A DNA stretch of 64,000 nucleotides from Ramlibacter agri. Its GTDB lineage: Bacteria; Pseudomonadota; Gammaproteobacteria; Burkholderiales; Burkholderiaceae_C. This document shows, piece by piece, positions 32,235 to 39,952 of the stretch. A program made the position numbers and the translations under genes. The DNA lies in the NCBI RefSeq assembly GCF_012927085.1, contig NZ_JABBFX010000001.1:1054001-1118000 (forward strand), read 5' to 3'. Under the pieces are notes generated by a model, which did no database searches, was not told the origin of the DNA, and saw nothing but the letters and a program-made list of their open reading frames with translations. Position 1 is the stretch's first letter. The number at the start of each line of letters is the position of its first letter.

Positions 32235-33958
32235 AAATTCAACGGCCGGATCAGCTTCCGCGCATCCTTCTCGAACAGGTCCAGCGCGTCCACCACCCAC
32301 TGCAGCGTGGTGGCTCCATCCAGCGCCTCGTGCGGGATCAGCGCCACGGTCACGTTGAACTTGAGCGTCAGCGCCGCCGGCAAGGCTTCGGTCTGGCGCA
32401 AGCCGCTGGCGACGATCTGCTGGGCCCGCGACGTCACGGACGGGCCGTCCATCGGGCCTTCCATCAGCACGGCGAACTCGGCGTCGCCGACGCGCGCGGC
32501 CATCTCGATGTCGTTGATGCAGCGGCGCAGGTGCGAGGCCGCCACCACCAGCGCCTTGTCGACCGCTTCGCGCCCGAACTCGTCGGCGATGGCGCCGAGG
32601 TTGGCGATGCGCACGCCCAGCAGCGCGAGCTTCACCTTCTGGTTGCGCGCGCGGACCAGCGAAGTCTCCAGCCGCCCGACCAGCGTGCCGCGGTGCGCCA
32701 GGCCGGTGAGCGCGTCGGTGTGGGCCAGCGCCGCGGCCCGCACCGAGGCCTCGCGCCGGCGCACGCTGCGCACCTGCAGCGCGTAATAGAGGACGGGCAT
32801 CTGCAGCGCGGTGCCGAAGAACACGGCGTAGCGCGTGAGCAGGCTCACCGGGATCAGGTTGAAGGCGCGCGCCAGCGGGAACAACGCCAGCACGACCAGG
32901 GGCAGGAAGCCCAGGGCGATCAACCGCAGGTCGCGGTCGCGCCCGTCGATCCAGCCCCAGACCATCATCGCCACCAGCGCCGCCAGCGCCAGGCCGCTGA
33001 AGATCAGAACCAGCTCCATGGTGCCGCGCGTCTGCAGCATGGCGTCCAGCGCCACGGCCAGCAGGATCGCCGCGACCAGGCCAAAGACGCCGAGGTCCAG
33101 CCCGCGCGAGAGCCGCGCCGGCTCGGTGACCAGGCGCACGAACCAGAGTCCCGCGGCCACCGGCAGCCCTGGCCAGGCCAGCACCGCCAGGTCGTTCCAG
33201 TAAGGCCAGTCGGGCCAGATGTGCTCCGCGCCCAGGCCGGCGCGTGCCAGCTGGCTCGCGCCCACCACCACGATGTAGGCGGCGAAGGCCAGGAAGGCGC
33301 GGTCGCGGAAGGCCAGGCCGCTCGCCAGCGCGGCCAGCGCCAGCAGGGCGGAGACGCCGAAGTAGGCGCCCAGCAGGAACTGCTCGCGGTCCCGCTTGGA
33401 CAGCAACGTGCGCTCGCGGTACAGCGTCACCGGGGCTGCGAAGTCCAGGTGGGTGTGCTCGATCCGCATCCAGTAGCGGACCACGCCATTGCTCGCGGGC
33501 GCGAGCTCGAAGGTGGGGTAGCGGCCCGGGATGGGCCAGACGGAGGTGGGCTGGCTGTCGCCGGCTTCCTGGACCACCCAGGCGCCAGTTGCCTTGTTGC
33601 GGTAGAACAGCTGCACGCGGTCGATGCCGGCGCCGCCGACCTCGACGAACCATTCATCCGCGTCCGCGATGCGGGCGTCGAACTGCAGCCACAAGGCCTT
33701 GCCGTCGAGGCGGTCGGACTGTTCCGCGCGGCGGCGCGTCCAGGGCAGGGTCTCGGCCTGCTTCTCGACCTGGTCGATCTTCGCCAGGCCCTCGTCGTCG
33801 ATCCAGGACCGCATGAAAGGGTAGAGCGGAGTGGGCTCTTCGCCCTGCGGTTCCGCAATGGGAATGTCACCGGCCGGGAGCCGCGCGGGCGCCGCGGCCA
33901 TTGCCGTGGCGCAGGCAAGCAGCAGGGCGCACAGCGTCTGGAATACGAACCTCAGCAT
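32231..33958 (-). CDS. 7TM sensor protein with degenerate GGDEF domain
   Basis: A 575-residue membrane sensor. A signal peptide (1-22) is followed by a periplasmic 7TMR-DISMED2-like domain (about 45-180, with RYWMRIEHTHLDF near its end), seven helices (about 190-390) and a C-terminal GGDEF-type domain from HTDALTGLAHRGTL. The active-site loop reads RVGDAEFAVL: the signature GGDEF has become GDAEF (residues 491-495), losing the second glycine and the metal-binding aspartate. Cyclase activity is therefore doubtful; it may bind GTP or partner proteins instead. It is convergent with the AlkC-like gene and monocistronic. Confidence 0.85.
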   Translation of the reverse strand: MLRFVFQTLCALLLACATAMAAAPARLPAGDIPIAEPQGEEPTPLYPFMRSWIDDEGLAKIDQVEKQAETLPWTRRRAEQSDRLDGKALWLQFDARIADADEWFVEVGGAGIDRVQLFYRNKATGAWVVQEAGDSQPTSVWPIPGRYPTFELAPASNGVVRYWMRIEHTHLDFAAPVTLYRERTLLSKRDREQFLLGAYFGVSALLALAALASGLAFRDRAFLAFAAYIVVVGASQLARAGLGAEHIWPDWPYWNDLAVLAWPGLPVAAGLWFVRLVTEPARLSRGLDLGVFGLVAAILLAVALDAMLQTRGTMELVLIFSGLALAALVAMMVWGWIDGRDRDLRLIALGFLPLVVLALFPLARAFNLIPVSLLTRYAVFFGTALQMPVLYYALQVRSVRRREASVRAAALAHTDALTGLAHRGTLVGRLETSLVRARNQKVKLALLGVRIANLGAIADEFGREAVDKALVVAASHLRRCINDIEMAARVGDAEFAVLMEGPMDGPSVTSRAQQIVASGLRQTEALPAALTLKFNVTVALIPHEALDGATTLQWVVDALDLFEKDARKLIRPLNF

Positions 33959-34040
33959 CGCCCACGATTGTTGCAGGCACGGCTGAGTTCAGCACCTGTT
34001 TTGGCTCGCGCGGGCCCTGCTTTGGCGCGCTCCCACAACG

Positions 34041-34065
34041 AAAAAGCCCGGCGGGGCCGGGCTTT
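34041..34065 (-). terminator. Intrinsic terminator of rpoH
   Basis: On the minus strand, a stem AAGCCCGGC/GCCGGGCTT with a three-base loop is followed by a run of T residues, 23 bases after the rpoH stop. The plus strand has only a short T-run after the stem, so leftward termination is favoured. The sensor gene starts farther downstream at 33958 and needs its own promoter. Confidence 0.9.
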
Positions 34066-34087
34066 CACGTCGGGGCAGGGCGCAGGC

Positions 34088-35023
34088 TTAAGCGTATGCC
34101 GCCAGTGCCTTCTTCATCTTCTTCATGGCCGCCGATTCGATCTGGCGGATGCGCTCGGCCGACACGCCGTATTCGGCGGCCAGTTCGTGCAGCGTCATGC
34201 CGCCGGAGCCGTCGTCGTTGACCTTGAGCCAGCGCTCTTCGACGATGCGGCGGCTGCGCGGGTCGAGCTGCTCCAGGGCCGCGGCGATGCCGTCGCTGGC
34301 CATGGTGTCGCGCTCGCGGTTCTCCAGTTCCGCCGTCGGCTCGTGCGAAGCGTCCGCGAGGTAGGCGATGGGGCCGAAGGACTCCTCGCCGTCATCGCCC
34401 GGGCCCGGGTCCAGCATGACGTCGCCGCCGGACATGCGGGTTTCCATCTCGATGACTTCCTCGCGCTTGACGTTCAGCTCGCGCGCCATCACTTCGATCT
34501 GGGCGTCCGTCAGCGTGTCGCGGTGCGTTTCCGCGTTGGCGTCGTCCTTGAAGCCCTGCTTCATCGAGCGCAGGTTGAAGAACAGCTTGCGCTGGGCCTT
34601 GGTCGTCGCGACCTTGACCATGCGCCAGTTCTTCAGGATGTACTCGTGGATCTCCGCCTTGATCCAGTGCAGCGCGTAGCTCACCAGGCGCACGCCCTGG
34701 TTGGGGTCGAAGCGTTTCACGGCCTTCATCAGGCCGATGTTGCCTTCCTGGATCAGGTCGCCGTGGGGCAGGCCGTAACCCAGGTATTTGCGGGACACCG
34801 ACACGACCAGCCGCAGGTGCGACAGCACCAGCTTTCCGGCGGCTTCCAGGTCGTTGGTCTCGCGGTATTTCTTCGCGTACTCGACTTCCTCTTCGGGCGT
34901 CAGCATCGGGAGGCGGTTGACCGCCGAGATGTAGGCGTCCAGGTTGCCCAGCGACGGAACGACGGCCCACGGGTTGGCGACAGCCAGCGCGGTGGTTCCT
35001 GCGGTTCCAATGGTTGAGGACAT
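34088..35023 (-). CDS. rpoH: RNA polymerase heat-shock sigma factor (sigma-32)
   Basis: A 311-residue sigma-32. Region 1.2/2 includes LDAYISAVNRLPMLTPEEEVEYAKK, HLRLVVSVSRKYLGYGLPHGDLIQEGNIGLMKAVKRFDP and YALHWIKAEIHEYILKNWRMVK; the RpoH box follows with QRKLFFNLR. Region 4 has LHELAAEYGVSAERIRQIE. The start at 35023 is chosen because AAGGAGT is well placed in front of it; in-frame ATGs at 35044 and 35050 lie next to the -10 element. A perfect CIRCE operator sits in the promoter, so HrcA should repress it, and it ends in its own terminator. Confidence 0.97.
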   Translation of the reverse strand: MSSTIGTAGTTALAVANPWAVVPSLGNLDAYISAVNRLPMLTPEEEVEYAKKYRETNDLEAAGKLVLSHLRLVVSVSRKYLGYGLPHGDLIQEGNIGLMKAVKRFDPNQGVRLVSYALHWIKAEIHEYILKNWRMVKVATTKAQRKLFFNLRSMKQGFKDDANAETHRDTLTDAQIEVMARELNVKREEVIEMETRMSGGDVMLDPGPGDDGEESFGPIAYLADASHEPTAELENRERDTMASDGIAAALEQLDPRSRRIVEERWLKVNDDGSGGMTLHELAAEYGVSAERIRQIESAAMKKMKKALAAYA

Positions 35024-35048
35024 GACCGAAACTCCTTCCTTCATTTTC

Positions 35049-35078
35049 ATATTAGCACTCTGTTAGAGAGAGTGCTAA
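35049..35078 (-). promoter_or_regulatory. Predicted rpoH promoter (-35 TTAGCA, -10 TAATAT)
   Basis: Reading on the minus strand, TTAGCA (35073-35078) is 18 bases from TAATAT (35049-35054), which matches the sigma-70 -10 consensus at five of six positions. Both hexamers share bases with the arms of the CIRCE element, so a bound repressor would cover the RNA polymerase contact sites. The expected transcript start is about 18-20 bases before the ATG at 35023, with AAGGAGT in between. Confidence 0.65.
35052..35078. promoter_or_regulatory. CIRCE element (HrcA operator)
   Basis: An exact consensus CIRCE: TTAGCACTC, nine bases, GAGTGCTAA. HrcA binds this sequence in many bacteria upstream of groESL and the hrcA/dnaK genes and is relieved by heat when GroEL is titrated. 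Here it lies 29 bases upstream of rpoH, coinciding with its promoter. That places the heat-shock sigma factor under HrcA control. Confidence 0.96.
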
Positions 35079-35194
35079 GGCTTGGGTTCCGTAGTCAGAA
35101 TAGCCGATTCCGGGTAATCCCTTGTTTACCCGAGAATGAGCAAGGGGTGGCAACCCGACGGCCGGCCGGCCGTAGCTGAGCCGTAAGCGTGCGC

Positions 35195-35638
35195 TTACCA
35201 GCGGATGCCCAGCTTCAGGAACAACTTGCTCAGGACGAAGATGGGGCCGACCCACAGGTACTGCAAGTCCTCGAAAAAGGACGGCTTCCTGCCCTCGAGC
35301 TTGTGGCCCACGAACTGGGCGATCCAGGCGCCCACGAAGATGGCGGCCGAGATGGCCAGCACCTGGTCGCCCATGGCATGGACCAGGCCCAGGCCGACCA
35401 GGGACAGGAGCGTCATGGCCGCCAGGAAGACCGTGGACAGCCGGGCGTAGTAGGCCATGCTGGCCAGCACGAAGGCGTAGGGCACCCAGGGGTGGATGGC
35501 CGCCAGCAGCCCCAGCAGGCTGAGCATGATCAGCGGGATGGCCACGAAGTGGATGCGCTCGTTGGCCGGGTTGCGGTGGCTCTCTTCGTAGTGCGTCAGC
35601 AGCTGGTCGACCTTGCGGGCTTCGATCATCGTGGACAT
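35195..35638 (-). CDS. Mpo1-like (DUF962) membrane protein
   Basis: A 147-residue protein with four hydrophobic segments. The motifs YEESHRNPANERIHFVAIPL and AWIAQFVGHKLEGRKPSFFEDLQYLWVGPIFVL are those of DUF962/Mpo1. Yeast Mpo1 is an iron-dependent dioxygenase that alpha-oxidises 2-hydroxy fatty acids from phytosphingosine; the conserved histidines here (in SHRNP, RIHF and VGHKLEG) are compatible with that chemistry. The bacterial function is not established. It lies alone between rpoH and ftsY with a 122-base leader region containing a short dyad. Confidence 0.88.
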   Translation of the reverse strand: MSTMIEARKVDQLLTHYEESHRNPANERIHFVAIPLIMLSLLGLLAAIHPWVPYAFVLASMAYYARLSTVFLAAMTLLSLVGLGLVHAMGDQVLAISAAIFVGAWIAQFVGHKLEGRKPSFFEDLQYLWVGPIFVLSKLFLKLGIRW

Positions 35639-35663
35639 GCTTCGCTCTCCTGCGGACGGCGGG

Positions 35664-35679
35664 ACAATGGGACCATTGT
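35664..35679. promoter_or_regulatory. Short perfect dyad upstream of the Mpo1-like gene
   Basis: ACAATGG-ga-CCATTGT, a 7-base inverted repeat with a two-base centre, sits 26 bases upstream of the Mpo1-like start. ACAAT-type -10 sequences occur on both strands within it. It could be a promoter with an overlapping operator, or chance; no regulator is nearby. Confidence 0.25.
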
Positions 35680-35760
35680 GGAAGGCCGCGCCATGGACGG
35701 CTGTAAAGACCGCGACATCCTGGCCGTCACCACCACGGCCGGCACCCGCGCCGCGCCGTT

Positions 35761-36951
35761 TTACGACAACAGCGCCAGCGCGAACTCCCGCGCGTCGAAG
35801 GTCTCCAGGTCTTCCAGCTTCTCGCCCACCCCGATGAAATAGACCGGGATCGGCTTCTCCTGCGCGATGGCCGCCAGCACGCCGCCCTTGGCCGTGCCAT
35901 CGAGCTTGGTGACGACCAGGCCCGTGAGCTGCAGCGTGCCGTCGAAAGCCTTCACCTGCTGCAAGGCGTTCTGGCCGGTGTTGCCGTCGATCACCAGCAG
36001 CACCTCGTGCGGCGCGCTGGCTTCGGCCTTGGTGACCACGCGCTTGATCTTGCGCAGTTCTTCCATCAGGTGCAGCTGCGTCGGCAGGCGGCCGGCGGTG
36101 TCGACGATGACCACGTCCTTCTTGCGCGCGCGGCCCGCCGTAACGGCGTCGAAGCTCACGGCTGCCGGGTCGCCGCCTTCCTGGCTGACGATCTCCACCC
36201 GGTTGCGGTCGGCCCAGACGGCCAGCTGCTCGCGGGCGGCGGCGCGGAAGGTGTCGGCCGCGGCCAGCAGCACCGTCTCGCCGGCGTCGGCGAGATGCTT
36301 CGTCAGCTTGCCGATGGAGGTGGTCTTGCCCGCGCCGTTGACGCCGGCCACCATGATGACGGTGGGCTGGTGCTCACCGATCACCAGCTCCTTCTGCAGC
36401 GGCTTGAGCAGCTGGGTGAGGGCGTCCACCAGGATGTTCTTGGCCTGCACCGGGCGGGTGGCGCCGGTGGCGGCCACCTTGCGCTTCACCTCGGCCAGCA
36501 GGAATTCGGTGGCGGCCACGCCGGTGTCGGCCAGCAGCAGCGCCGTCTCGAGCTCCTCGTAGAGCGCGTCGTCGATCTGGGCGCCGGTGAAGACCTGCGA
36601 AATATTGGAGCCGGTCTTGCGCAACCCGGCGCTCAGGCGGTCCAGCCAGCTTTGCCGTTCGGGCGCGACGGGCGCCGGCGCGGGGATTTCCAGGGCGGCG
36701 CCGAGCTGGCTGCCGATCAGGGAGCCGGTCCGGGCTGGCGCAGGGGCAGGGGCCGAAACCGGGGCCGAAACCGGCGCTGGGACCGGAATGGGCACCGAAG
36801 CCGGGACCGGGGCCAGCGCTGGGGCCGGAACCGGGGCTGGCGCGGGCGCCACGACCGGAGCGGGCGCCAGCGCGGGCGTGGATGCCGGCGTGGCCGGTTT
36901 CTGCTCGGGCGGCGGCGCCGGCGGAGCTTTTTTGCGGAAGAAACTGAACAT
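35761..36951 (-). CDS. ftsY: Signal recognition particle receptor FtsY
   Basis: A 396-residue SRP-receptor GTPase that docks ribosome-nascent chain complexes at the membrane. The C-terminal NG domain has G1 GVNGAGKTTSIGKL, the DTAGR motif in VDTAGRLPTQLHL, and TKLDGTAKGG. The N-terminal region begins with MFSFFRKK, then residues about 9-90 are an almost pure alanine/proline/valine repeat, in place of the acidic A-domain of E. coli FtsY. The start at 36951 gives the MFSFF N terminus common in betaproteobacteria. It is divergent from the M16 peptidase pair across 30 bases. Confidence 0.97.
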   Translation of the reverse strand: MFSFFRKKAPPAPPPEQKPATPASTPALAPAPVVAPAPAPVPAPALAPVPASVPIPVPAPVSAPVSAPAPAPARTGSLIGSQLGAALEIPAPAPVAPERQSWLDRLSAGLRKTGSNISQVFTGAQIDDALYEELETALLLADTGVAATEFLLAEVKRKVAATGATRPVQAKNILVDALTQLLKPLQKELVIGEHQPTVIMVAGVNGAGKTTSIGKLTKHLADAGETVLLAAADTFRAAAREQLAVWADRNRVEIVSQEGGDPAAVSFDAVTAGRARKKDVVIVDTAGRLPTQLHLMEELRKIKRVVTKAEASAPHEVLLVIDGNTGQNALQQVKAFDGTLQLTGLVVTKLDGTAKGGVLAAIAQEKPIPVYFIGVGEKLEDLETFDAREFALALLS

Positions 36952-36981
36952 CGGAACCCGATCTTGAATCACACTGATTCT

Positions 36982-38406
36982 ATGAAACGGCATCTGCGCG
37001 CTTTTGTCCTCCCCCTCTTCTCAACTTTGGCGCTTCTCTCGGCAACTTCCGCCCCGGCCCAGATCTCCGGCCCGCCCCCGGCCCAGGAAAAACCCGTCGA
37101 ATACCAGTTGCCCAACGGCTTCACGGTGATCATCAAGCCCGACCGCCGGGCGCCCACGGCCGTCCACATGGTCTACGTCCGAGTGGGTTCCATGGACGAA
37201 GTGGATGGATCCACAGGCCTCGCCCACATGCTGGAACACATGATGTTCAAGGGCACCAAGGACGTGAAGCCGGGCGAATTCTCGCGCCGCGTGGCCGCCC
37301 TGGGGGGCCGCGAGAACGCTTTCACGACCCGCGACAACACCGGTTTCTACCAGCAGATCCCCGCTTCCCGGCTGGAGGACGTGATCAAGCTGGAATCCGA
37401 CCGCTTCGCCCACAATCAGTGGCCGGACGACGAATTCAAGCGCGAGCTGGAGGTGGTGAAGGAGGAGCGCCGCATGCGCACCGATGACAACCCGCGCGCG
37501 CAGCTGTTCGAGCAGCTCAGTGCCGAGGCCTACATGGCTTCGCCCTACCGTCGGCCGGTGGTCGGCTGGATGAGCGACCTCGATTCCATGCAGGCGGACG
37601 ATGCCCGCAACTTCTACAAGCGCTGGTACGTGCCGGCCAACGCCGCGGTGGTGATCGCCGGCGACGTCGACGTCGCCAAGGTCCGCCAGCTGGTCGACAA
37701 GTACTACGGCAGCATCCCCGCGCACGCCGTGCCCACGCGCAAGCCGCGCGAGGAGCCGGAGCAGCACGGCATCCGCCGCCTGGACTTCAAGGCGCCGGCC
37801 GACCAGTCCTACGTCGCACTGGCCTTCAAGGTGCCGCAGCTGCGCAACTTCGACAACTCGGTGGAAACCAATGACGCCCTGGCGCTGACGGTGCTGGGCG
37901 CCGTGCTCGATGGCTACGAAGGCGCGCGCCTCGATCGCGCCCTGACGCAGGGCCCGGACCGCGTGGCCGACAGCGTCAGCGCCGGCAACGGCCTGTCGGG
38001 CCGTGGGCCGCAGATGTTCACGATGACCGGGGTGCCCGCCAAGGGCAAGACCCCGGAACAGGTGGAAGCGGCGCTGCGCGCCGAGATCGCCAAGGTGGCG
38101 CGTGATGGCGTCAGCGAGGCCGAACTGAATCGCGTGAAGGTCCGCTGGGTCGCCGGCGAGGTCTACAAGCTCGACTCCCTGATGAACCAGGCGCGCGAAC
38201 TGGGAGGCAACTGGATCGTGGGCCTGCCGCTCGACGCCGACCAGCGCCTGCTGGATCGCCTGCGCGCCGTCACCGCCGACCAAGTGAAGGCGGTCGCCGC
38301 CAAGTATTTCGGCGATGACCAGCTCACGGTGGGCGTGCTGCGCCCGCTGCCCGTCGATCCGAACCGCAAGCCGCGCACGCCGACGGTCCAGATCCACCAC
38401 GAATAA
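36982..38406 (+). CDS. M16 family zinc peptidase, catalytic subunit
   Basis: A 474-residue secreted M16B-type protease. Signal peptide 1-28 (ending SAPAQ), then the N-terminal lobe with the inverted zinc motif HMLEH (His82, Glu85, His86) and the distal glutamate in VVKEERR (about 161). TTRDNTGFYQQIPASRLEDVIKLESDRF and NFYKRWYVPANAAVVIAGDV are family segments. The C-terminal lobe has no zinc site, as expected. It is followed after three bases by an M16 homologue lacking the zinc motif, giving the usual active/inactive heterodimer, probably acting on periplasmic peptides. Confidence 0.95.
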   Translation: MKRHLRAFVLPLFSTLALLSATSAPAQISGPPPAQEKPVEYQLPNGFTVIIKPDRRAPTAVHMVYVRVGSMDEVDGSTGLAHMLEHMMFKGTKDVKPGEFSRRVAALGGRENAFTTRDNTGFYQQIPASRLEDVIKLESDRFAHNQWPDDEFKRELEVVKEERRMRTDDNPRAQLFEQLSAEAYMASPYRRPVVGWMSDLDSMQADDARNFYKRWYVPANAAVVIAGDVDVAKVRQLVDKYYGSIPAHAVPTRKPREEPEQHGIRRLDFKAPADQSYVALAFKVPQLRNFDNSVETNDALALTVLGAVLDGYEGARLDRALTQGPDRVADSVSAGNGLSGRGPQMFTMTGVPAKGKTPEQVEAALRAEIAKVARDGVSEAELNRVKVRWVAGEVYKLDSLMNQARELGGNWIVGLPLDADQRLLDRLRAVTADQVKAVAAKYFGDDQLTVGVLRPLPVDPNRKPRTPTVQIHHE

Positions 38407-38409
38407 GCC

Positions 38410-39765
38410 ATGACCCGAACGATGAACACCCTCTTCAAGTGGGCGGCGCCCGCCTTCGTGGCCGCCAGCCTGGCCGCGCCGGCGCATGCCGCCCTGCCGA
38501 TCCAGAAATGGCAGCAAGCCAGCGGCGCGCAGGTCTTCCTGGTCGAAAGCCCCAGCCTGCCGATCGTCGACGTGGAGCTGGATTTCGACGCCGGTGACCG
38601 CCGCGACCCGGCCGACAAGGCCGGCCTGGCCAGCGTCACGGCGGAAATGACGTCCAAGGGCCTGCTGGCCCGCGACGGCCAGCCGGCGCTGGACGAGAAC
38701 CAGCTGTCCGAGGCCTGGGCCGACCTGGGCGCCGGTTTCGGCGCCAGCGCCGGCGCGGACCGCATGAGCTTCACCCTGCGCTCGCTGACTTATCCCGACC
38801 TGCTGCCCAAGGCCGTGGCGCTGGCCGCGCGCCAGCTGGGCGAGCCCTCCTTCCCCGAGAACATCTGGGAACGCGAGCGCCAGCGCCTGTCCGCCTCCAT
38901 TCGCGAGGCCAACACGCGCCCCGGCACCGTGGCCGGCCGCGCCTTCTCGCAGGCCGTGTACAGCGGGCATCCCTACGGCTACGAAACGACCGAGGAGTCG
39001 CTGTCGCACATCTCCGTGGCCGACATGAAGGAGGTCTACAAGCTGGTCCAGCCCTGCCGGGCCAAGGTGAGCATCGTCGGCGCCGTCAACAAGGCACAGG
39101 CCGACCAGATCGCCACTGCGCTGCTGGCGCGGCTGCCCGCGGGCAGCTGCACGCCGCTGCCGGCGGTGCCCGAGGTGCCCGCGCTGAAGGCCGCAGCCGA
39201 GCGCGACATCCCCTTCCAGGCCGCGCAGGCGCAGGTGCTGATCGGCCAGCCGGGCTACAAGCGCTCCGACCCGGACTACTTCCCGCTGCTGGTGGGCAAC
39301 TACATCCTGGGCGGCGGCGGCTTCGTGTCGCGCCTGTCGCAGGAAGTGCGCGAAAAGCGCGGCCTGAGCTACAGCGTCTACAGCTACTTCAATCCCGGCA
39401 TGCACGCCGGCGCCTTCACGCTGGGCCTGCAGACGCGCCCCGACCAGGCCGCCCAGGCGGTGCAGGTGTCGCGCGACGTGCTGCGGCGCTTCGTCGCCGA
39501 AGGGCCGACCGAGGCGGAAATGAAGGCGGCCAAGGACTTCATGATCGGCGGCTTCGCGCTGCGCATCGACAGCAACAGCAAGCTGCTGGACAACCTGGCC
39601 AACATCGCCTGGAACGACCTGCCCCTGGATTACCTGGACACCTGGACCAAGGAGGTCGAAAAGGTGACCGCGGCCCAGGTCAAGGCGGCCTTCGAACGAA
39701 AGTTGCAGCCGGACCGGATGGTGACGGTCGTTGTGGGCGCCCCCGTGGCATCCACCCGACAGTAA
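38410..39765 (+). CDS. M16 family peptidase-like protein, non-catalytic subunit
   Basis: A 451-residue secreted M16 homologue. A signal peptide ends near APAHAALP. At the place of the zinc motif it reads KAGLASVTAEMTSKG, without HxxEH, so it cannot be catalytic; the strands YSGHPYGYETTEESLSHISVADM and the glycine-rich LVGNYILGGGGFVSRLSQEVREKRGLSYSVYSYF are well preserved, the latter binding substrate in M16 dimers. It pairs with the catalytic subunit encoded 3 bases upstream. Start at 38410 or the ATG at 38422 are both possible. A perfect 10-base dyad follows the stop. Confidence 0.93.
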   Translation: MTRTMNTLFKWAAPAFVAASLAAPAHAALPIQKWQQASGAQVFLVESPSLPIVDVELDFDAGDRRDPADKAGLASVTAEMTSKGLLARDGQPALDENQLSEAWADLGAGFGASAGADRMSFTLRSLTYPDLLPKAVALAARQLGEPSFPENIWERERQRLSASIREANTRPGTVAGRAFSQAVYSGHPYGYETTEESLSHISVADMKEVYKLVQPCRAKVSIVGAVNKAQADQIATALLARLPAGSCTPLPAVPEVPALKAAAERDIPFQAAQAQVLIGQPGYKRSDPDYFPLLVGNYILGGGGFVSRLSQEVREKRGLSYSVYSYFNPGMHAGAFTLGLQTRPDQAAQAVQVSRDVLRRFVAEGPTEAEMKAAKDFMIGGFALRIDSNSKLLDNLANIAWNDLPLDYLDTWTKEVEKVTAAQVKAAFERKLQPDRMVTVVVGAPVASTRQ

Positions 39766-39784
39766 CCCCCTCTTGCCGGGTGGG

Positions 39785-39810
39785 CCCCTGTCAATGTTGA
39801 CAGGGGGTTT
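39785..39810 (+). terminator. Perfect inverted repeat after the M16 pair
   Basis: CCCCTGTCAA-tg-TTGACAGGGG, a 10-base perfect stem, followed by only GTTT. It starts 20 bases after the M16 stop and could be a weak terminator. The central TTGACA (39797-39802) is also an ideal -35 hexamer, but I see no good -10 at the right distance. A repressor operator is another reading. Confidence 0.45.
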
Positions 39811-39940
39811 CAAGCGGACGTTTTGCGAAGCCTGAACAATGGCGATGCGCTGTCACGCAAAACCCAGGCGAACAAGGATTCCGACTGGTTCACAGGGAGA
39901 GAGTGGGGGCACGGCCTGTGGCCGTGCCCCTTTTTTTTTT
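39811..39940 (+). ncRNA. Candidate structured RNA ending at a strong terminator upstream of rsmD
   Basis: Between the M16 dyad and rsmD there is a segment with two RNA structures. GTTTTGCG at 39820-39827 is perfectly complementary to CGCAAAAC at 39856-39863, enclosing 28 bases. About 40 bases on, an 11-base stem GGGGCACGGCC/GGCCGTGCCCC (loop TGT, 39906-39930) is followed by ten T residues. A structured element that ends in such a terminator could be a small RNA or an attenuator leader for rsmD. An in-frame reading from 39839 into rsmD exists but would have to cross the terminator. Confidence 0.4.
39905..39940 (+). terminator. Strong intrinsic terminator just before rsmD
   Basis: An 11-base perfect G/C-rich stem with a three-base loop and ten consecutive T residues, the strongest terminator in the window. 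It ends 12 bases before the rsmD ATG at 39953, so transcripts from the M16 side should stop here. Confidence 0.93.
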
Positions 39941-39952
39941 ATGCTCGGCGCC

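Noticed and set aside
33982..33993. GCTGA-gt-TCAGC dyad upstream of the sensor gene
   Set aside because: Only five bases per arm; in high-GC sequence such short palindromes arise often by chance.
31766..35017. A 1083-codon open frame on the plus strand across the AlkC-like, sensor and rpoH genes
   Set aside because: It is antisense to two well-supported genes; the product is dominated by Arg, Gly, His, Gln and Ala with no domain, as expected from the complement of high-GC coding sequence.
37021..39813. A 930-codon open frame on the minus strand opposite the M16 genes
   Set aside because: Low-complexity His/Arg/Gly/Leu composition, antisense to two genes with clear signal peptides and peptidase motifs.
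39797..39826. Sigma-70 promoter using the perfect TTGACA in the M16 dyad
   Set aside because: No acceptable -10 hexamer lies 16-18 bases downstream (the region reads CGTTTTGC), so a promoter is not supported.
39839..39952. N-terminal extension of RsmD starting at 39839
   Set aside because: The added residues are encoded across an 11-base terminator stem and ten T residues, and RsmD proteins normally start near the ATG at 39953.
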